From Thiothrix litoralis (GTDB lineage Bacteria > Pseudomonadota > Gammaproteobacteria > Thiotrichales > Thiotrichaceae), in assembly GCF_017901135.1 (NCBI RefSeq), contig NZ_CP072801.1:1116001-1180000 (forward strand): a DNA stretch of 64,000 bases, written 5' to 3'. The first letter of the stretch is position 1. Each line of letters opens with the position of its first letter. Below the pieces are notes generated by a model. The model saw only the letters and a list, made by a program, of their open reading frames with translations, was not told the origin of the DNA and did no database searches. The position numbers and the translations under genes were made by a program. Shown here piece by piece: positions 40,101-50,159 of the stretch.

Positions 40101-41683
40101 TGAAAAAGACAGCCTCATAACCCCTCATGGGGATTCGTAACGGATTTTTGTAAGCGAGTCAGTCGCGTCGTACTCACCTCATAACCCCTCATGGGGATTC
40201 GTAACACTCACGGTCACTTGACGGCTGGAACTATCATGGAGCTCATAACCCCTCATGGGGATTCGTAACTTTAGTCCTGTTGGTTATTTAATTCAATGTT
40301 TGCAAGCTCATAACCCCTCATGGGGATTCGTAACCGATATAGACGAATGCGACCGCCTTGCTGATGCGCTCTCATAACCCCTCATGGGGATTCGTAACAA
40401 ACGTCACGATTTCGGCTTTACCGGCCTCAGCTTTCTCATAACCCCTCATGGGGATTCGTAACGAGCTGGATATTAAAGCCTATGAGGCCGAAACCGCACC
40501 TCATAACCCCTCATGGGGATTCGTAACCCTTGTTCGATCAGATTCCCGTCCTTGTCGTGCTCATCTCATAACCCCTCATGGGGATTCGTAACGCCAGCCT
40601 GATTAATGACTGCCTGCTACAGAAAAACCTCATAACCCCTCATGGGGATTCGTAACATGTCAATTACTCCTTAATTAACTCCCGACTAAGTTCTCATAAC
40701 CCCTCATGGGGATTCGTAACGATTTTGTGGCTATGGGTAACGGTTGCACTTGTTGCTCATAACCCCTCATGGGGATTCGTAACAAAACTAGCGAGAAAAG
40801 AAGAATTAACACACAGCAACTCATAACCCCTCATGGGGATTCGTAACCCACTTTTCCGGCGGCGGACTGATGTCAGCAAGCACCTCATAACCCCTCATGG
40901 GGATTCGTAACCTGATATAACAACTGACAACGTATCTGTGCCCGACTCTCATAACCCCTCATGGGGATTCGTAACGATTCATAGCCCTCAACGTAAGCGG
41001 CCCTCTCTGCAACTCATAACCCCTCATGGGGATTCGTAACGCGGACAAAGCGGCTGAACGGCTGTATGCGCGTTATCTCATAACCCCTCATGGGGATTCG
41101 TAACGCCACGTACTGCCACGCGGGTCTTCTGAGAATCCGTCTCATAACCCCTCATGGGGATTCGTAACCATTCTTTCCGCTCCAACGGGGCAAGGATGAT
41201 AGACACTCATAACCCCTCATGGGGATTCGTAACTCTAAAAGCCTATCTTCAATACTGATCTCAGCGTCTCTCATAACCCCTCATGGGGATTCGTAACTCT
41301 GTATGCGTTTGATGGCAGCCACCCGCGCTCTATTCTCATAACCCCTCATGGGGATTCGTAACATTGATGAAATGGGCGCGGAAGGATTGCCCGGCGCTCT
41401 CATAACCCCTCATGGGGATTCGTAACGCGCAAAATGCCATGATGTTTGTCCATCTCCCATTATCTCATAACCCCTCATGGGGATTCGTAACGCTCGATGC
41501 CATGCGCCGTATCATTGGCAATGTCGTCTCATAACCCCTCATGGGGATTCGTAACGATACGTTCACGCGCCCGCTCAACAATGCCTTGCAGCTCATAACC
41601 CCTCATGGGGATTCGTAACCTTTGCCCGGAATCCACGCTGACCCGGCGTCATGCCCTCATAACCCCTCATGGGGATTCGTAAC
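37167..41683. CRISPR. CRISPR array, 71 repeats and 70 spacers (by hand count)
   Basis: A 28-bp repeat beginning CTCATAACCCC on the plus strand, with the palindromic core CCCCTCATGGGG and the end GGGGATTCGTAAC, is repeated 71 times at ~64-bp intervals with spacers averaging 36 bp. Repeats look identical except the second (37231-37258), which has C for T at 37251. The array lies 123 bp past the cas2 end of a type I-D cas operon. Orientation is unresolved: on the plus strand the 3' end TTCGTAAC resembles the common 8-base crRNA tag ending in AAC, while synteny with cas2 and the variant repeat near the left end favour minus-strand transcription. Confidence 0.98.
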
Positions 41684-41805
41684 GCCCGATTTCAAGCCAA
41701 TTTTGGGTATGACCGCTTGAATCAGACAGTGTAAACATAGCATGAAAGAGTGATAGATATTCATCAAAGGTAGGGAATTTTTACTTCAGTGGCGGGCGAA
41801 GTTGC
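41684..41805. promoter_or_regulatory. Region between array and cas2; alternative leader or trailer
   Basis: 122 bp without a gene. It has an inverted pair TTCAAGC / GCTTGAA close to the last repeat and is less AT-rich than the opposite flank. If the array follows cas2 on the minus strand this is the leader; otherwise it is the trailer. No convincing promoter is seen on either strand. Confidence 0.4.
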
Positions 41806-42108
41806 CTACAAAACCGAGAAATCACGGCGATGGTCATCAACGGGTGTCTGTTTCAGCTCACCCTTGCCAGAGTCACTTTTAGACAGATGATTGACCTCGA
41901 CATTCTGGCGGTTGGCAGCACTGATTTGTGTTACCCGATCACCGGGGATCATAAGCTTGCCCAGCTCACGCCGCAATTTAATCGCCTGCGCATCAGTAAT
42001 GTCGCCAGTAAACACCGAATACTGGTCATGATTCAGATAGCGACGTAGCAGCTTCTTGAATTTGTCGGTGCGTTTGGCTTCGACATCGTAAGTCATCAGC
42101 ATAAACAT
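41806..42108 (-). CDS. cas2: CRISPR-associated protein Cas2
   Basis: 100 residues. The ferredoxin-like start MFMLMTYDVEAKRTDKFKKLLRRYLNHDQYSVFTGDIT carries the conserved Asp after the first strand. The C-terminal tail is longer and more polar than a minimal Cas2. With Cas1 it forms the spacer integrase. Its ATG follows the cas1 TGA with no gap, and GGAGGG in the end of cas1 serves as ribosome site. Confidence 0.93.
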   Translation of the reverse strand: MFMLMTYDVEAKRTDKFKKLLRRYLNHDQYSVFTGDITDAQAIKLRRELGKLMIPGDRVTQISAANRQNVEVNHLSKSDSGKGELKQTPVDDHRRDFSVL

Positions 42109-43077
42109 TCATACCCTCCGTTTGAACGCTTCATATTCCCCGGCTCCCAGCACTTCGCGTTCCAGCCCTAGTGCCTCACGGTAAATCCAATTGCGGAAAC
42201 TGCGCCCCTGATACTGTTCTTCCAGCCGCAAGGAGAATTGTTCCGCCACATGCCGCCGCCCAGTTTCCGACAGCAAACAAACGTTGTCATGCTGCTCAAA
42301 CCAACTTTCATCCAACATCCGCCGTTGCACCATGCGGAAAATCAGCATATCCGTCAGCACCGGCTTAAAAGGCTCCGCCAGATCCAAACTCAATGACGCA
42401 CGCCCATAACCGGGGGAATGCAACACACTGAACGTTTCCTCCAGATGCGTCTTGCTGATTTCATGCCGCACCACGGTATAAACCAGTTGGTTCAAGAACG
42501 ACAACAAGCAATTGATCGGGTTATTCGGCGGACGCCGTACCCGCTTACCAAAATCCAGTTCCGCATGAATAGCAGGCCAAGCAGCGTAATAGTATTGATG
42601 CAACTGCCCCTCAATCCCCATCAAAGTGTTGGTATCCACCGCCCGTGCAATAGTCGCCAACAGCTTCTGCATATCGAACACCGGCTGTTTCATCGCCTCA
42701 TTACCGCGATACTGGTAATAACGCAAGTTCGCCAACATATTGTGAGCTGCACCCCGTACAACCTCCCGTGCCACACTCATGCGTCGCACATCATCCAGCA
42801 GTAATTCGGCCTGTTTGAGCTTCACCTTACCCGCCGGATTGTGATCGTAAGGCTCAAATGCCCCCTTGAAATAGCCGTAGTAATCAAACACCGACAGGCG
42901 TACCCCGTGTTTGCCACACAAGCCCAACAGGCGCGAATTAAGACGGCTTTCCGACAGCAATACCACATGCGACAACTTTTCAATCGGCAATGAGCGCACT
43001 TGATCGCCCATTTTGATTTGCAGCGTGTTTTCGTGCTGCCTGAGCTGCGCTTCGCGTGAAATGAACAACGTTTCCAT
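42109..43077 (-). CDS. cas1: CRISPR-associated endonuclease Cas1
   Basis: 322 residues; the integrase that inserts new spacers. The metal-binding Glu is in GIEGQLHQYYYAAW, His in VLHSPGYGRASLSLDL and Asp in the following DLAEPFKPVLTD. The N-terminal beta-domain starts METLFISREAQLRQHENTL. ATG at 43077 is used because GAGG stands 5 bases upstream; a longer frame overlaps cas4. Gene order cas4-cas1-cas2 is the normal adaptation module of type I-D. Confidence 0.95.
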   Translation of the reverse strand: METLFISREAQLRQHENTLQIKMGDQVRSLPIEKLSHVVLLSESRLNSRLLGLCGKHGVRLSVFDYYGYFKGAFEPYDHNPAGKVKLKQAELLLDDVRRMSVAREVVRGAAHNMLANLRYYQYRGNEAMKQPVFDMQKLLATIARAVDTNTLMGIEGQLHQYYYAAWPAIHAELDFGKRVRRPPNNPINCLLSFLNQLVYTVVRHEISKTHLEETFSVLHSPGYGRASLSLDLAEPFKPVLTDMLIFRMVQRRMLDESWFEQHDNVCLLSETGRRHVAEQFSLRLEEQYQGRSFRNWIYREALGLEREVLGAGEYEAFKRRV

Positions 43078-43084
43078 CATATCC

Positions 43085-43633
43085 TCAATCAAAACCACAG
43101 AAGGCAGCCAGTGAACAGGTCTCACACAAGCTGATTTTTTTGGCGACTGGAACCGCTTCCAGCTCGCCCAACTGCTCCAATCGTCCCGAAGCATCCCAGA
43201 GTTTCTGCAAACGAGCCGCATCCAGCACCACTTCACGGCGGCGGCGTGAACTCAGCACATGCGTGTAAGCCCGCCACTGTTTGCCGGTACTGATCGACAA
43301 CATCAGGGCATAAAACGCCGTTTGGTTGCTGGAAGCCTCCACTGCGCCCCCCGTCCCCTTGTTTTCGTACACAATGCACTCGTCCCACTCAATCCGGTCA
43401 GGAGCCAGCCCAAACAGACCGCGCACCGAGTGATCACGTTGATAACTGGTATCATGCAACGCACTACCCGTCTGTACCCGTGAATACCATTGGGCAAAAT
43501 TCACCTTGTGCATGTACATCCAGGCGCGGCGCTCGCACAACTCCACATGCTGAAAATGCAGGCCATGCAGGTTGAGGCGTTCGACCCGCTCCAGAAAGGC
43601 TTGGGCATGTTCCCAAAAGAAAGCTTCGGGCAT
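43085..43633 (-). CDS. cas4: CRISPR-associated exonuclease Cas4
   Basis: 182 residues, RecB-like nuclease that trims prespacers and helps choose the PAM. Cys in ELCERRAW and three in SLCETCSLAAFCGFD form the iron-sulfur cluster ligands. Nuclease motifs are GSALHD, the Asp in RIEWDECIVYENKG (E-x-K) and QTAFYALML. It starts 9 bases after cas3. Confidence 0.93.
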   Translation of the reverse strand: MPEAFFWEHAQAFLERVERLNLHGLHFQHVELCERRAWMYMHKVNFAQWYSRVQTGSALHDTSYQRDHSVRGLFGLAPDRIEWDECIVYENKGTGGAVEASSNQTAFYALMLSISTGKQWRAYTHVLSSRRRREVVLDAARLQKLWDASGRLEQLGELEAVPVAKKISLCETCSLAAFCGFD

Positions 43634-43642
43634 GGCAGCACC

Positions 43643-45637
43643 TCACAGCACCAAACTGGTGGTTGAAGCGGAAAGATCGGTATCGTTACCTGGTATAAGC
43701 CCCGTCAAGCTAACCAGCAACTCGGCGGCTTTCATGGCTTCTGGGTAATCATCCCACGCGGCTTCGGCATCCATATCCCGCTTGTTCTGCAAATGCTTGA
43801 CCCATTCCCGTAACAAACCAGCACTGGCTTCCAGCTCTCCGGTGCGTTTGGTATGCGGGAAATACACCATCAGACGACGACTGGCACGGTTTTTCTCATC
43901 CAACAGGTAATGTTCAAGGTCAGCCTGTAGCTGGAAAGACAGCTCATCATTGGCATCGTACTGTCCTGTGATTCGGGTCATGATGTCAGTTTCTCGCTCC
44001 AGCCAAACACGATCCACTAGCAAACGCCGACCATCTGCTTCAATGACCTTGACCCGTAGCCCGATATTCCTCAGGTTGAGTGCTTGGGCAAATAACTGTT
44101 CATGCCATTGGGTAGCGGACTCCCGGTAATAATCATCGGTTTCCAGCGCGGAATACTGTTTCAGCAGGGCATAGATGTGTTTACTGCTGGCGGGCTGGTG
44201 CTGCAACAGGTGTGCGCGGCGGTGTCTATGGCTGCTTTTGTGCCCTAGCAATACCTGCCAGTACAAGCCGCTGGTATACACAGCCTGTTGCGGCAATGAA
44301 CCGAAATACAGTGTTTCGCCTGTTTCACCCTTGAATTGTTGCTGGGCTTCTCGACTGAGCACTTCAGTCAGTTCACGGATGGCAACCTGCTGGCTCTGGT
44401 GTGCGCTGATCCAGCTACCCAATTCCCGCAACCACGGATGGCGATCTTCCAAAGCAGCATCGGTACGCACCACCACGGTTCCATCTTCTCCACGCCGTGC
44501 AGCCCGCCCGTAGCGTTGCAGGAAATTCATCGGCGCAAACCCTGGCTCCATCAACATGACATTGGCAGCACGGAAAGTTACCCCCATTTCCACACTGGCA
44601 GTAGCAATCAGGACATTGAAATCGTCGGGGTTCTGCCGCCGCCCGGTATGGAAGCCGTAACCTGACTGGCTGTTGTCCCCGCTATCGTCAATGCTGTTGA
44701 TAACCAGCACGTTATCTGCGGCGATACCTGCACCTTTCAGCGACCGCAGCAAAGCAGGCATGTCACGTTTCAAGGCAGCAAGGGCGTTGTAGATCAGCAC
44801 TACCTGCCGGTTCTGTGCAACTTCTGCCTTGACCAGTGCTAGATTTTGCTCCAACACCGCAGGCATACCCGGTAAGGATTCCAATACAAGTCGGACATCC
44901 CCATGCAATGCCCGTCCGGTGTCGGTGATGACTTCATGCAATTCAGCAATCTGGGTTTCAGGCACACCCAATGTCACCAATGTCGGCTTAACATCCAATG
45001 GGGTAGCAGATAGCAGGCTGACTTTAGCACCTCCGTAACCCGTCGTTCCCCCATCGGTTGGCACACTGGCAAGTTTGGCAAACAGTGCAGCCAGCCCAAA
45101 ACCACGCGCTTCAATAGTGTGGAATTCGTCAAACACAATGTGGTCAAAATCATCCAGCACATCGAATACGCTCGTACCTGCTTGCCCCTTGTCCAGCCTA
45201 TAACGTTGTAAAAGCTGGCTGACCACTTCAGGAACCGCAATAATCATTTCCCCACCGGAACGGGTAGCATCCAATGCCTGCATCTGCCTGATCCGATAAC
45301 CACGGATATTGGCGATACCTTGCTCACGTAATACGGCTGTTTGGTCGGAACTCCAGACCTGCACCTTCTTTTCTGCCACTTCCTTTTGCCATTTGGCATT
45401 CACCACCAAATCGTCAATCAGGCTGGCGGCAATGTTTTGTGCCAACCGGCGGGTCGGCACGATAAACAGGATGCGCTGATCCTGTAATAAGGCTTTCTGG
45501 AAAGCGTAGGTTTTGCCTGCCCCGGTTGGGGCATCCACAATCCGCACCCGTTTAGGCTCATGCAGCAAGGCATGTTGCAGTGGTGACAAACCATTCTCGC
45601 GTTGTGCCACACAATGGCGGGTGACGGTCAGTTCCAT
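43643..45637 (-). CDS. cas3: CRISPR-associated helicase Cas3 (type I-D, no HD domain)
   Basis: 664 residues, superfamily 2 helicase. Walker A APTGAGKT lies near residue 40, motif II is VFDEFH, motif III LLSATP, and motif VI QRYGRAARRG. There is no N-terminal HD nuclease domain, as expected in type I-D, where the HD domain sits on Cas10d. It overlaps csc1 by 10 bases. It unwinds target DNA after Cascade binding. Confidence 0.93.
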   Translation of the reverse strand: MELTVTRHCVAQRENGLSPLQHALLHEPKRVRIVDAPTGAGKTYAFQKALLQDQRILFIVPTRRLAQNIAASLIDDLVVNAKWQKEVAEKKVQVWSSDQTAVLREQGIANIRGYRIRQMQALDATRSGGEMIIAVPEVVSQLLQRYRLDKGQAGTSVFDVLDDFDHIVFDEFHTIEARGFGLAALFAKLASVPTDGGTTGYGGAKVSLLSATPLDVKPTLVTLGVPETQIAELHEVITDTGRALHGDVRLVLESLPGMPAVLEQNLALVKAEVAQNRQVVLIYNALAALKRDMPALLRSLKGAGIAADNVLVINSIDDSGDNSQSGYGFHTGRRQNPDDFNVLIATASVEMGVTFRAANVMLMEPGFAPMNFLQRYGRAARRGEDGTVVVRTDAALEDRHPWLRELGSWISAHQSQQVAIRELTEVLSREAQQQFKGETGETLYFGSLPQQAVYTSGLYWQVLLGHKSSHRHRRAHLLQHQPASSKHIYALLKQYSALETDDYYRESATQWHEQLFAQALNLRNIGLRVKVIEADGRRLLVDRVWLERETDIMTRITGQYDANDELSFQLQADLEHYLLDEKNRASRRLMVYFPHTKRTGELEASAGLLREWVKHLQNKRDMDAEAAWDDYPEAMKAAELLVSLTGLIPGNDTDLSASTTSLVL

Positions 45638-46257
45638 TGTTGCACCTCATGCAAGGCATCCTTGGCGGGCATCCGCTGAGTCAGTTGCAACCCGTAAAGC
45701 AAGTAACGCTCAACAGACAGTTCACGTCCAAATAAGGCCGCCGTAGCCGCATTCAACCGCACCTGTTCAACTTTCACAGGCCGTAGGCGTAACATCCCAT
45801 TACGGTGTAGGCCGATACGGATAACCAGTTCATCCTGCCCACTGTAAGCAAATGGATCAAAACCAAATAATGCGCCCGTAAAGATCACACCCGGTGGTAC
45901 TTCCTGCGTAGTGAAAAAATCCTTGAGATTGCCTTTTTTCACCACATCCTGAATCCGGCGCTTATAGCCCGCCTCTTCGGTCAGATTTAGCCGCCTGACT
46001 ACCGGGGACAACAGGCGCGGATGATCTGTTGTCAACACGGAAGCCCGCCACGGCATGGCATCCAGATCACGGCGGTAATCCTTTTTGGGTAAGCAGACAC
46101 TGGAGCGCATCATGCCCAATGTTGCCGCCAGCCCAAACATCAGCGCATGGTCACTGACCAGTTCGGGCAGGGTTGCCGTGCCACCCTGTACCATCAGGGA
46201 GTGGTAAGCAAACGGCGTCAGGGTTTCTGCCTGAATGCCGGTGATGATGGCTTTCAT
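45628..46257 (-). CDS. csc1: Csc1 (Cas5-type subunit of type I-D Cascade)
   Basis: 209 residues, a Cas5-group RAMP protein that caps the 5' end of the crRNA in the effector. The N-terminal KAIITGIQAETLTPFAYHSL, mid-region LPKKDYRRDL and later VPPGVIFTGALFGFDPFAYSG fit Csc1. GGAG lies 8 bases upstream. The call leans strongly on operon position between csc2 and cas3. Confidence 0.88.
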   Translation of the reverse strand: MKAIITGIQAETLTPFAYHSLMVQGGTATLPELVSDHALMFGLAATLGMMRSSVCLPKKDYRRDLDAMPWRASVLTTDHPRLLSPVVRRLNLTEEAGYKRRIQDVVKKGNLKDFFTTQEVPPGVIFTGALFGFDPFAYSGQDELVIRIGLHRNGMLRLRPVKVEQVRLNAATAALFGRELSVERYLLYGLQLTQRMPAKDALHEVQQWN

Positions 46258-46266
46258 GGCAAGCTC

Positions 46267-47250
46267 CTATTGAAACCACTGGTCAAACAGCCCTGCTACT
46301 TTGGGTTGTGCCTGCTTGTATTGCTGCTCCAGTTCGCTACCACTTTGGTTGAACGCTGCAATCAGGTCAGCCTGCCATGCGGCAACCTCATCCCCCTGAA
46401 TAGCAAGGTCATGGGCAGCTTGCAGCAACTCATGCAGGCGGGCTTTGGCTGCAAGCACGTCGCTACCATCCCTACCTTGTAAACCACGCAACAGTTCGTA
46501 AGGTGAAGTAATCGCCTGTTCAAACTTGCCTCCATACAAACCCACCACATGGGTACGAATATTGATGCCAGTCACGGAAGTCTGCCCGCCATAGCTACCC
46601 GCCATGCCCACACTCAACAGCAGGTGTTTTAAACCGATTTCAGGCAGTACCTGCCCACGGGTGCTGAGCACCTGTACCATCAAGGTTCCCGGTTTGATGA
46701 AATGGCGGGTAAACAGATTGTCGCTGTTCTTTTTGCTTTCGGCATCAAACAACGTACCGTCTTCCATTGCCCGATTGTGGAAAGTTTCATCCACGCACTT
46801 ATCCTTCGGTAACAGGCTAAGTGCATCGGAATAGTTGACGGCTGCACGTACCGGCAAAACCCGGTTGTCGTAGTTCGCAGAATCCCCAAATACCAGCGTA
46901 TTCAGGTCGAACGCATCCGAAGGGTTTTGGCCTTTATACAAAACAGTCTTGTTTTGTGGCAAACGCCCCCCTACACCTAATGCCCGCAGGATTTGCAAAC
47001 CACGGTTACGCTCAATGTATTTGAATTTGTTGGGTACGGCACGAACATACAAATCGTCCAGCCATTCAATATCGGTGATTTCCTGCTCGGCATTGCGGAA
47101 GACTACCGGGGCAACCGCTTCGCGAATCAGCACCAAACTGACAGACCCCAGATTTTTCAGTTTGGGGTGGATATAGCTTTTCTTGTCATCAATTGGGCTT
47201 TCAGTCGTCAGGCCATCAATGCTTGCCAAATAAGGGGCGAGTGCTTTCAT
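46267..47250 (-). CDS. csc2: Csc2 (Cas7-type backbone subunit of type I-D Cascade)
   Basis: 327 residues. Cas7-group RAMP that polymerises along the crRNA spacer. The start DKKSYIHPKLKNLGSVSLVLIREAVAPVVFRN and the segment FTRHFIKPGTLMVQVLSTRG ... GMAGSYGGQTSVTGIN agree with Csc2. It overlaps cas10d by 4 bases (ATGA). Confidence 0.92.
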   Translation of the reverse strand: MKALAPYLASIDGLTTESPIDDKKSYIHPKLKNLGSVSLVLIREAVAPVVFRNAEQEITDIEWLDDLYVRAVPNKFKYIERNRGLQILRALGVGGRLPQNKTVLYKGQNPSDAFDLNTLVFGDSANYDNRVLPVRAAVNYSDALSLLPKDKCVDETFHNRAMEDGTLFDAESKKNSDNLFTRHFIKPGTLMVQVLSTRGQVLPEIGLKHLLLSVGMAGSYGGQTSVTGINIRTHVVGLYGGKFEQAITSPYELLRGLQGRDGSDVLAAKARLHELLQAAHDLAIQGDEVAAWQADLIAAFNQSGSELEQQYKQAQPKVAGLFDQWFQ

Positions 47251-50159
47251 AACAATTCTCCTTGTGCCGGTTCGAGGGTGGCAGTGTCTTCAATCGATTG
47301 GTTGGTTTCGTTAGCGGTGGTGTTACGGAATGCTTGCAAAAAAGCCATACGGTAAACACTACCCAGCAAACGGCGGGTTTTCTGGGCAGGGGGTTTGCCG
47401 TGCAGCACGCCTAGCCAGACTTCATGGACAAATTGGCTGGCGAAATCCATACAGGCGGCTTCCAGCGATTGCTCATCACGGTGTTTTCTGGCGGCAGCCT
47501 CATCTTTACGTACCAGATTGGTTTCCAATTCACCCGCAACCCCGTGAATCAGTGAGGCAGGATCAGTCTGCCCGGCACTGCGTAAGGCCAGAGCACTATC
47601 GAGACAAATCTTGAATACCCGCATTTCTACATTGGTGGACACCTGCCCTGTTGGTCGACGCTGGATACGGGTAGCGGCCTGCCCCAGCCGCACTAATGCC
47701 CCATCGGAATCTGACATAGCTTGTTGCTCCTCTAATTGGTGAAACTCTTTGAAAAGACGCGCAGCCAATTGCTTCATGGCTCCGATTTTTTGGTTGTTAG
47801 TGCGCTTTAACTCATCATGCGCATGACACCACGCCAAGCAGATGGCACTAAAGCGGGTACGCTGGAAGGCATAAAGGTTGAGTACGTCGTAACCCAGATT
47901 TGGGGTATCAACCAGTATTTGCGCCATGTTCAAATTAGCGATGGCATCCGGGATTTGCTCCAAGCGCAATGCCTGATAGCCGATCAAAGCCTTCAAAACG
48001 GGCGGCATGGCATCAAAGTAGAAAAAAGCTTTTTGGGGTGTCGGTAAGCCACGGAATACATGAATCGGGCGACCAATGCGTAAGCAGGCAGACAACAGCA
48101 AACGCAGCATATTGATCTGATCTTCCGTTTTTTCCGGGATGCGTTCCAGCCGCGCCATACGGTAACGATGCATGTAAGCTTCCAACCCTTTGTAATAAGC
48201 CTTGCCCGGTTCGACCTTCTGGCGGCTCAGGTCATACACAGACAATGCTGAAAACATCTGGTCATTGTTCATGATCAAAGCACCAAACAAACCTGTAGTC
48301 ACAGGGGAGGACAACAAACTCGGAACACCGGAAGGCTTGCCTCCCTGAATGCTATAAACATCACTTCTGAGTTTGTGTTCCGCAAGAGAAACATGCCCAA
48401 TCGGCACTTGCCCATTCGCGGGGGCAGTAATGGAATCGGGTTTGCCATCACGCCCACTAAAAGCGGAGACTTTGACTTCGTACAAACCAAGATTACTGGC
48501 TATCAAAGTACTAGCTGGTTCATCCGTAAACAAACAACGGCCTGCAATTGCTTCATCGTGGGGATAGGCACGTTGTTTTCCCAGTAGCTGCCCAAAATGC
48601 CGTTCTACTGCTTGTTGGACAGCGACACCTTCGCCTTCAAAGAATTGGCTAAAACCAACCGTTTCCTCTGCTCCCTCCAACCATTGTTGCAACAGGCCAT
48701 TCTCACCCCAAACACGCGGACTTAACTCCTTATTGCTACTGCTAACTGCCACCAGCCACAAACTCAATAACACCCGGCGGGATTGATCATCACCGATATC
48801 CAGAAGCCAGTCCGGCAATGGGATACCAATAACCGCCAATAGCTGCCGTTCACGCTCGGCATAATCCGGCAGGCCATTTTTCTTGCTGACAGGTAACTTC
48901 AGGTTAATAAGCAAGGCAAGATGAGCAGCCTTCAGCAAAGGCTGTTGCGCCGACGACTCCAAAATATCGGGATCAGGATAAGGTGTACTGGTTTGACCAC
49001 TTAACTTAGGCCAACGAGGTGCAAGGCCAATGGACTTCAGGCAATCATCCATTGGCTGTTTGATGTGTTCAATCAAACTATTGCTGATGCGAAACAGTTG
49101 CCCAATGGTACGGCGTGGTTCTTTTTCCAGAAATTCTTGCAGTCCCAGATGGTCAGGCTTGCCATTCAACAACTCGGGCAAACCACGGTTGGAAATGCTG
49201 ATTTCGAGCTTGAAAGGCAAATGACTTACCAAGCGTTTCAGCCCATCAGCCTTGATCTTAGCGGCTTGTTCTCTCGGTAACAGCATGAACAAACGCCCAT
49301 CCTGATGCACTTCCAACAACGGCGGAATTCCGGCAATGCGCTGACAGGCGAAGGATAAACGGCGTTGCAGTTCATCCAGTAAAAACGGGTGATGTGGGTC
49401 AAACACATCCACCGTTTCCCACTGCGCTAGTAACGCTGAATTAAAACTTTGCTCTTGCTGCAAGCGCTTGATAATGGCTTCCAGACCACCGTGCGCCCCA
49501 TGTTCCTGCCATAAACCATCCAACTTATCCGCCAGCTTGACGTAACGTTCAACCGCATGTTTGTAGGCACGCGGCGGCGCAATAACCGCTGGATGACGGT
49601 AACGCTGGGAGTCTTCCGCCTGTTCAATCAGGAAACGCATTTGGTCGCTGGAAAGTTCAACACCTTCACTAGCAAGAAAGTCGGTAATACCATAACGCTT
49701 CACCGCTTCATCCACATGAACCAATGTCAGTTCCGCATCCCGTAGTAGTTGTAACATCTTGTCGAGATCGTGCAGGAATGCAATCGCAGCCAGTACCGTC
49801 AGGCGTTGGCGTAATTCGCCGTCATCCATGTCCGGGTTTTCCAGCAACCAGTCCAGTGCTGCCAGCAGCAATGCACCACGTACCACTGAAAGCAAATGAT
49901 CCAACAGCGTAACATTTTGGTTTTTTAGGTAGCGTTCGCGCTTACCTGCATCATCATCCCAGCCACCTTTGCCGCTGATACTCATCAGGTAAATAACACG
50001 CGGGTCTATGGATTTGCCTGACTGGATGTTTTTCTTTAACTCTTCACCTAAATGACCACCCGCCCGTTCCTTCAATACATGCTTTTCCAACACATTTTGC
50101 ATAAAGCGGCTGTAAATCTCGCCAGCCACAGCATTGGCACGCTTCATTCCTGTGTTCAT
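47247..50159 (-). CDS. cas10d: Cas10d/Csc3, large subunit with HD nuclease
   Basis: 970 residues, the type I-D signature protein. An N-terminal HD nuclease domain (TLLDHLLSVVRGALLLAALD ... FLHDLDKML, HD at residues ~130-131) is followed by Cas10-like palm and small-subunit-like regions. In I-D this protein supplies the HD activity that Cas3 lacks. ATG at 50159 overlaps the cas6 stop by 4 bases; a longer frame would run into cas6. Confidence 0.92.
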   Translation of the reverse strand: MNTGMKRANAVAGEIYSRFMQNVLEKHVLKERAGGHLGEELKKNIQSGKSIDPRVIYLMSISGKGGWDDDAGKRERYLKNQNVTLLDHLLSVVRGALLLAALDWLLENPDMDDGELRQRLTVLAAIAFLHDLDKMLQLLRDAELTLVHVDEAVKRYGITDFLASEGVELSSDQMRFLIEQAEDSQRYRHPAVIAPPRAYKHAVERYVKLADKLDGLWQEHGAHGGLEAIIKRLQQEQSFNSALLAQWETVDVFDPHHPFLLDELQRRLSFACQRIAGIPPLLEVHQDGRLFMLLPREQAAKIKADGLKRLVSHLPFKLEISISNRGLPELLNGKPDHLGLQEFLEKEPRRTIGQLFRISNSLIEHIKQPMDDCLKSIGLAPRWPKLSGQTSTPYPDPDILESSAQQPLLKAAHLALLINLKLPVSKKNGLPDYAERERQLLAVIGIPLPDWLLDIGDDQSRRVLLSLWLVAVSSSNKELSPRVWGENGLLQQWLEGAEETVGFSQFFEGEGVAVQQAVERHFGQLLGKQRAYPHDEAIAGRCLFTDEPASTLIASNLGLYEVKVSAFSGRDGKPDSITAPANGQVPIGHVSLAEHKLRSDVYSIQGGKPSGVPSLLSSPVTTGLFGALIMNNDQMFSALSVYDLSRQKVEPGKAYYKGLEAYMHRYRMARLERIPEKTEDQINMLRLLLSACLRIGRPIHVFRGLPTPQKAFFYFDAMPPVLKALIGYQALRLEQIPDAIANLNMAQILVDTPNLGYDVLNLYAFQRTRFSAICLAWCHAHDELKRTNNQKIGAMKQLAARLFKEFHQLEEQQAMSDSDGALVRLGQAATRIQRRPTGQVSTNVEMRVFKICLDSALALRSAGQTDPASLIHGVAGELETNLVRKDEAAARKHRDEQSLEAACMDFASQFVHEVWLGVLHGKPPAQKTRRLLGSVYRMAFLQAFRNTTANETNQSIEDTATLEPAQGELL

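Noticed and set aside
47247-50159. Type III CRISPR effector because of the Cas10-like large subunit
   Set aside because: Neighbouring csc1/csc2 and the HD-less cas3 fix it as Cas10d of type I-D.
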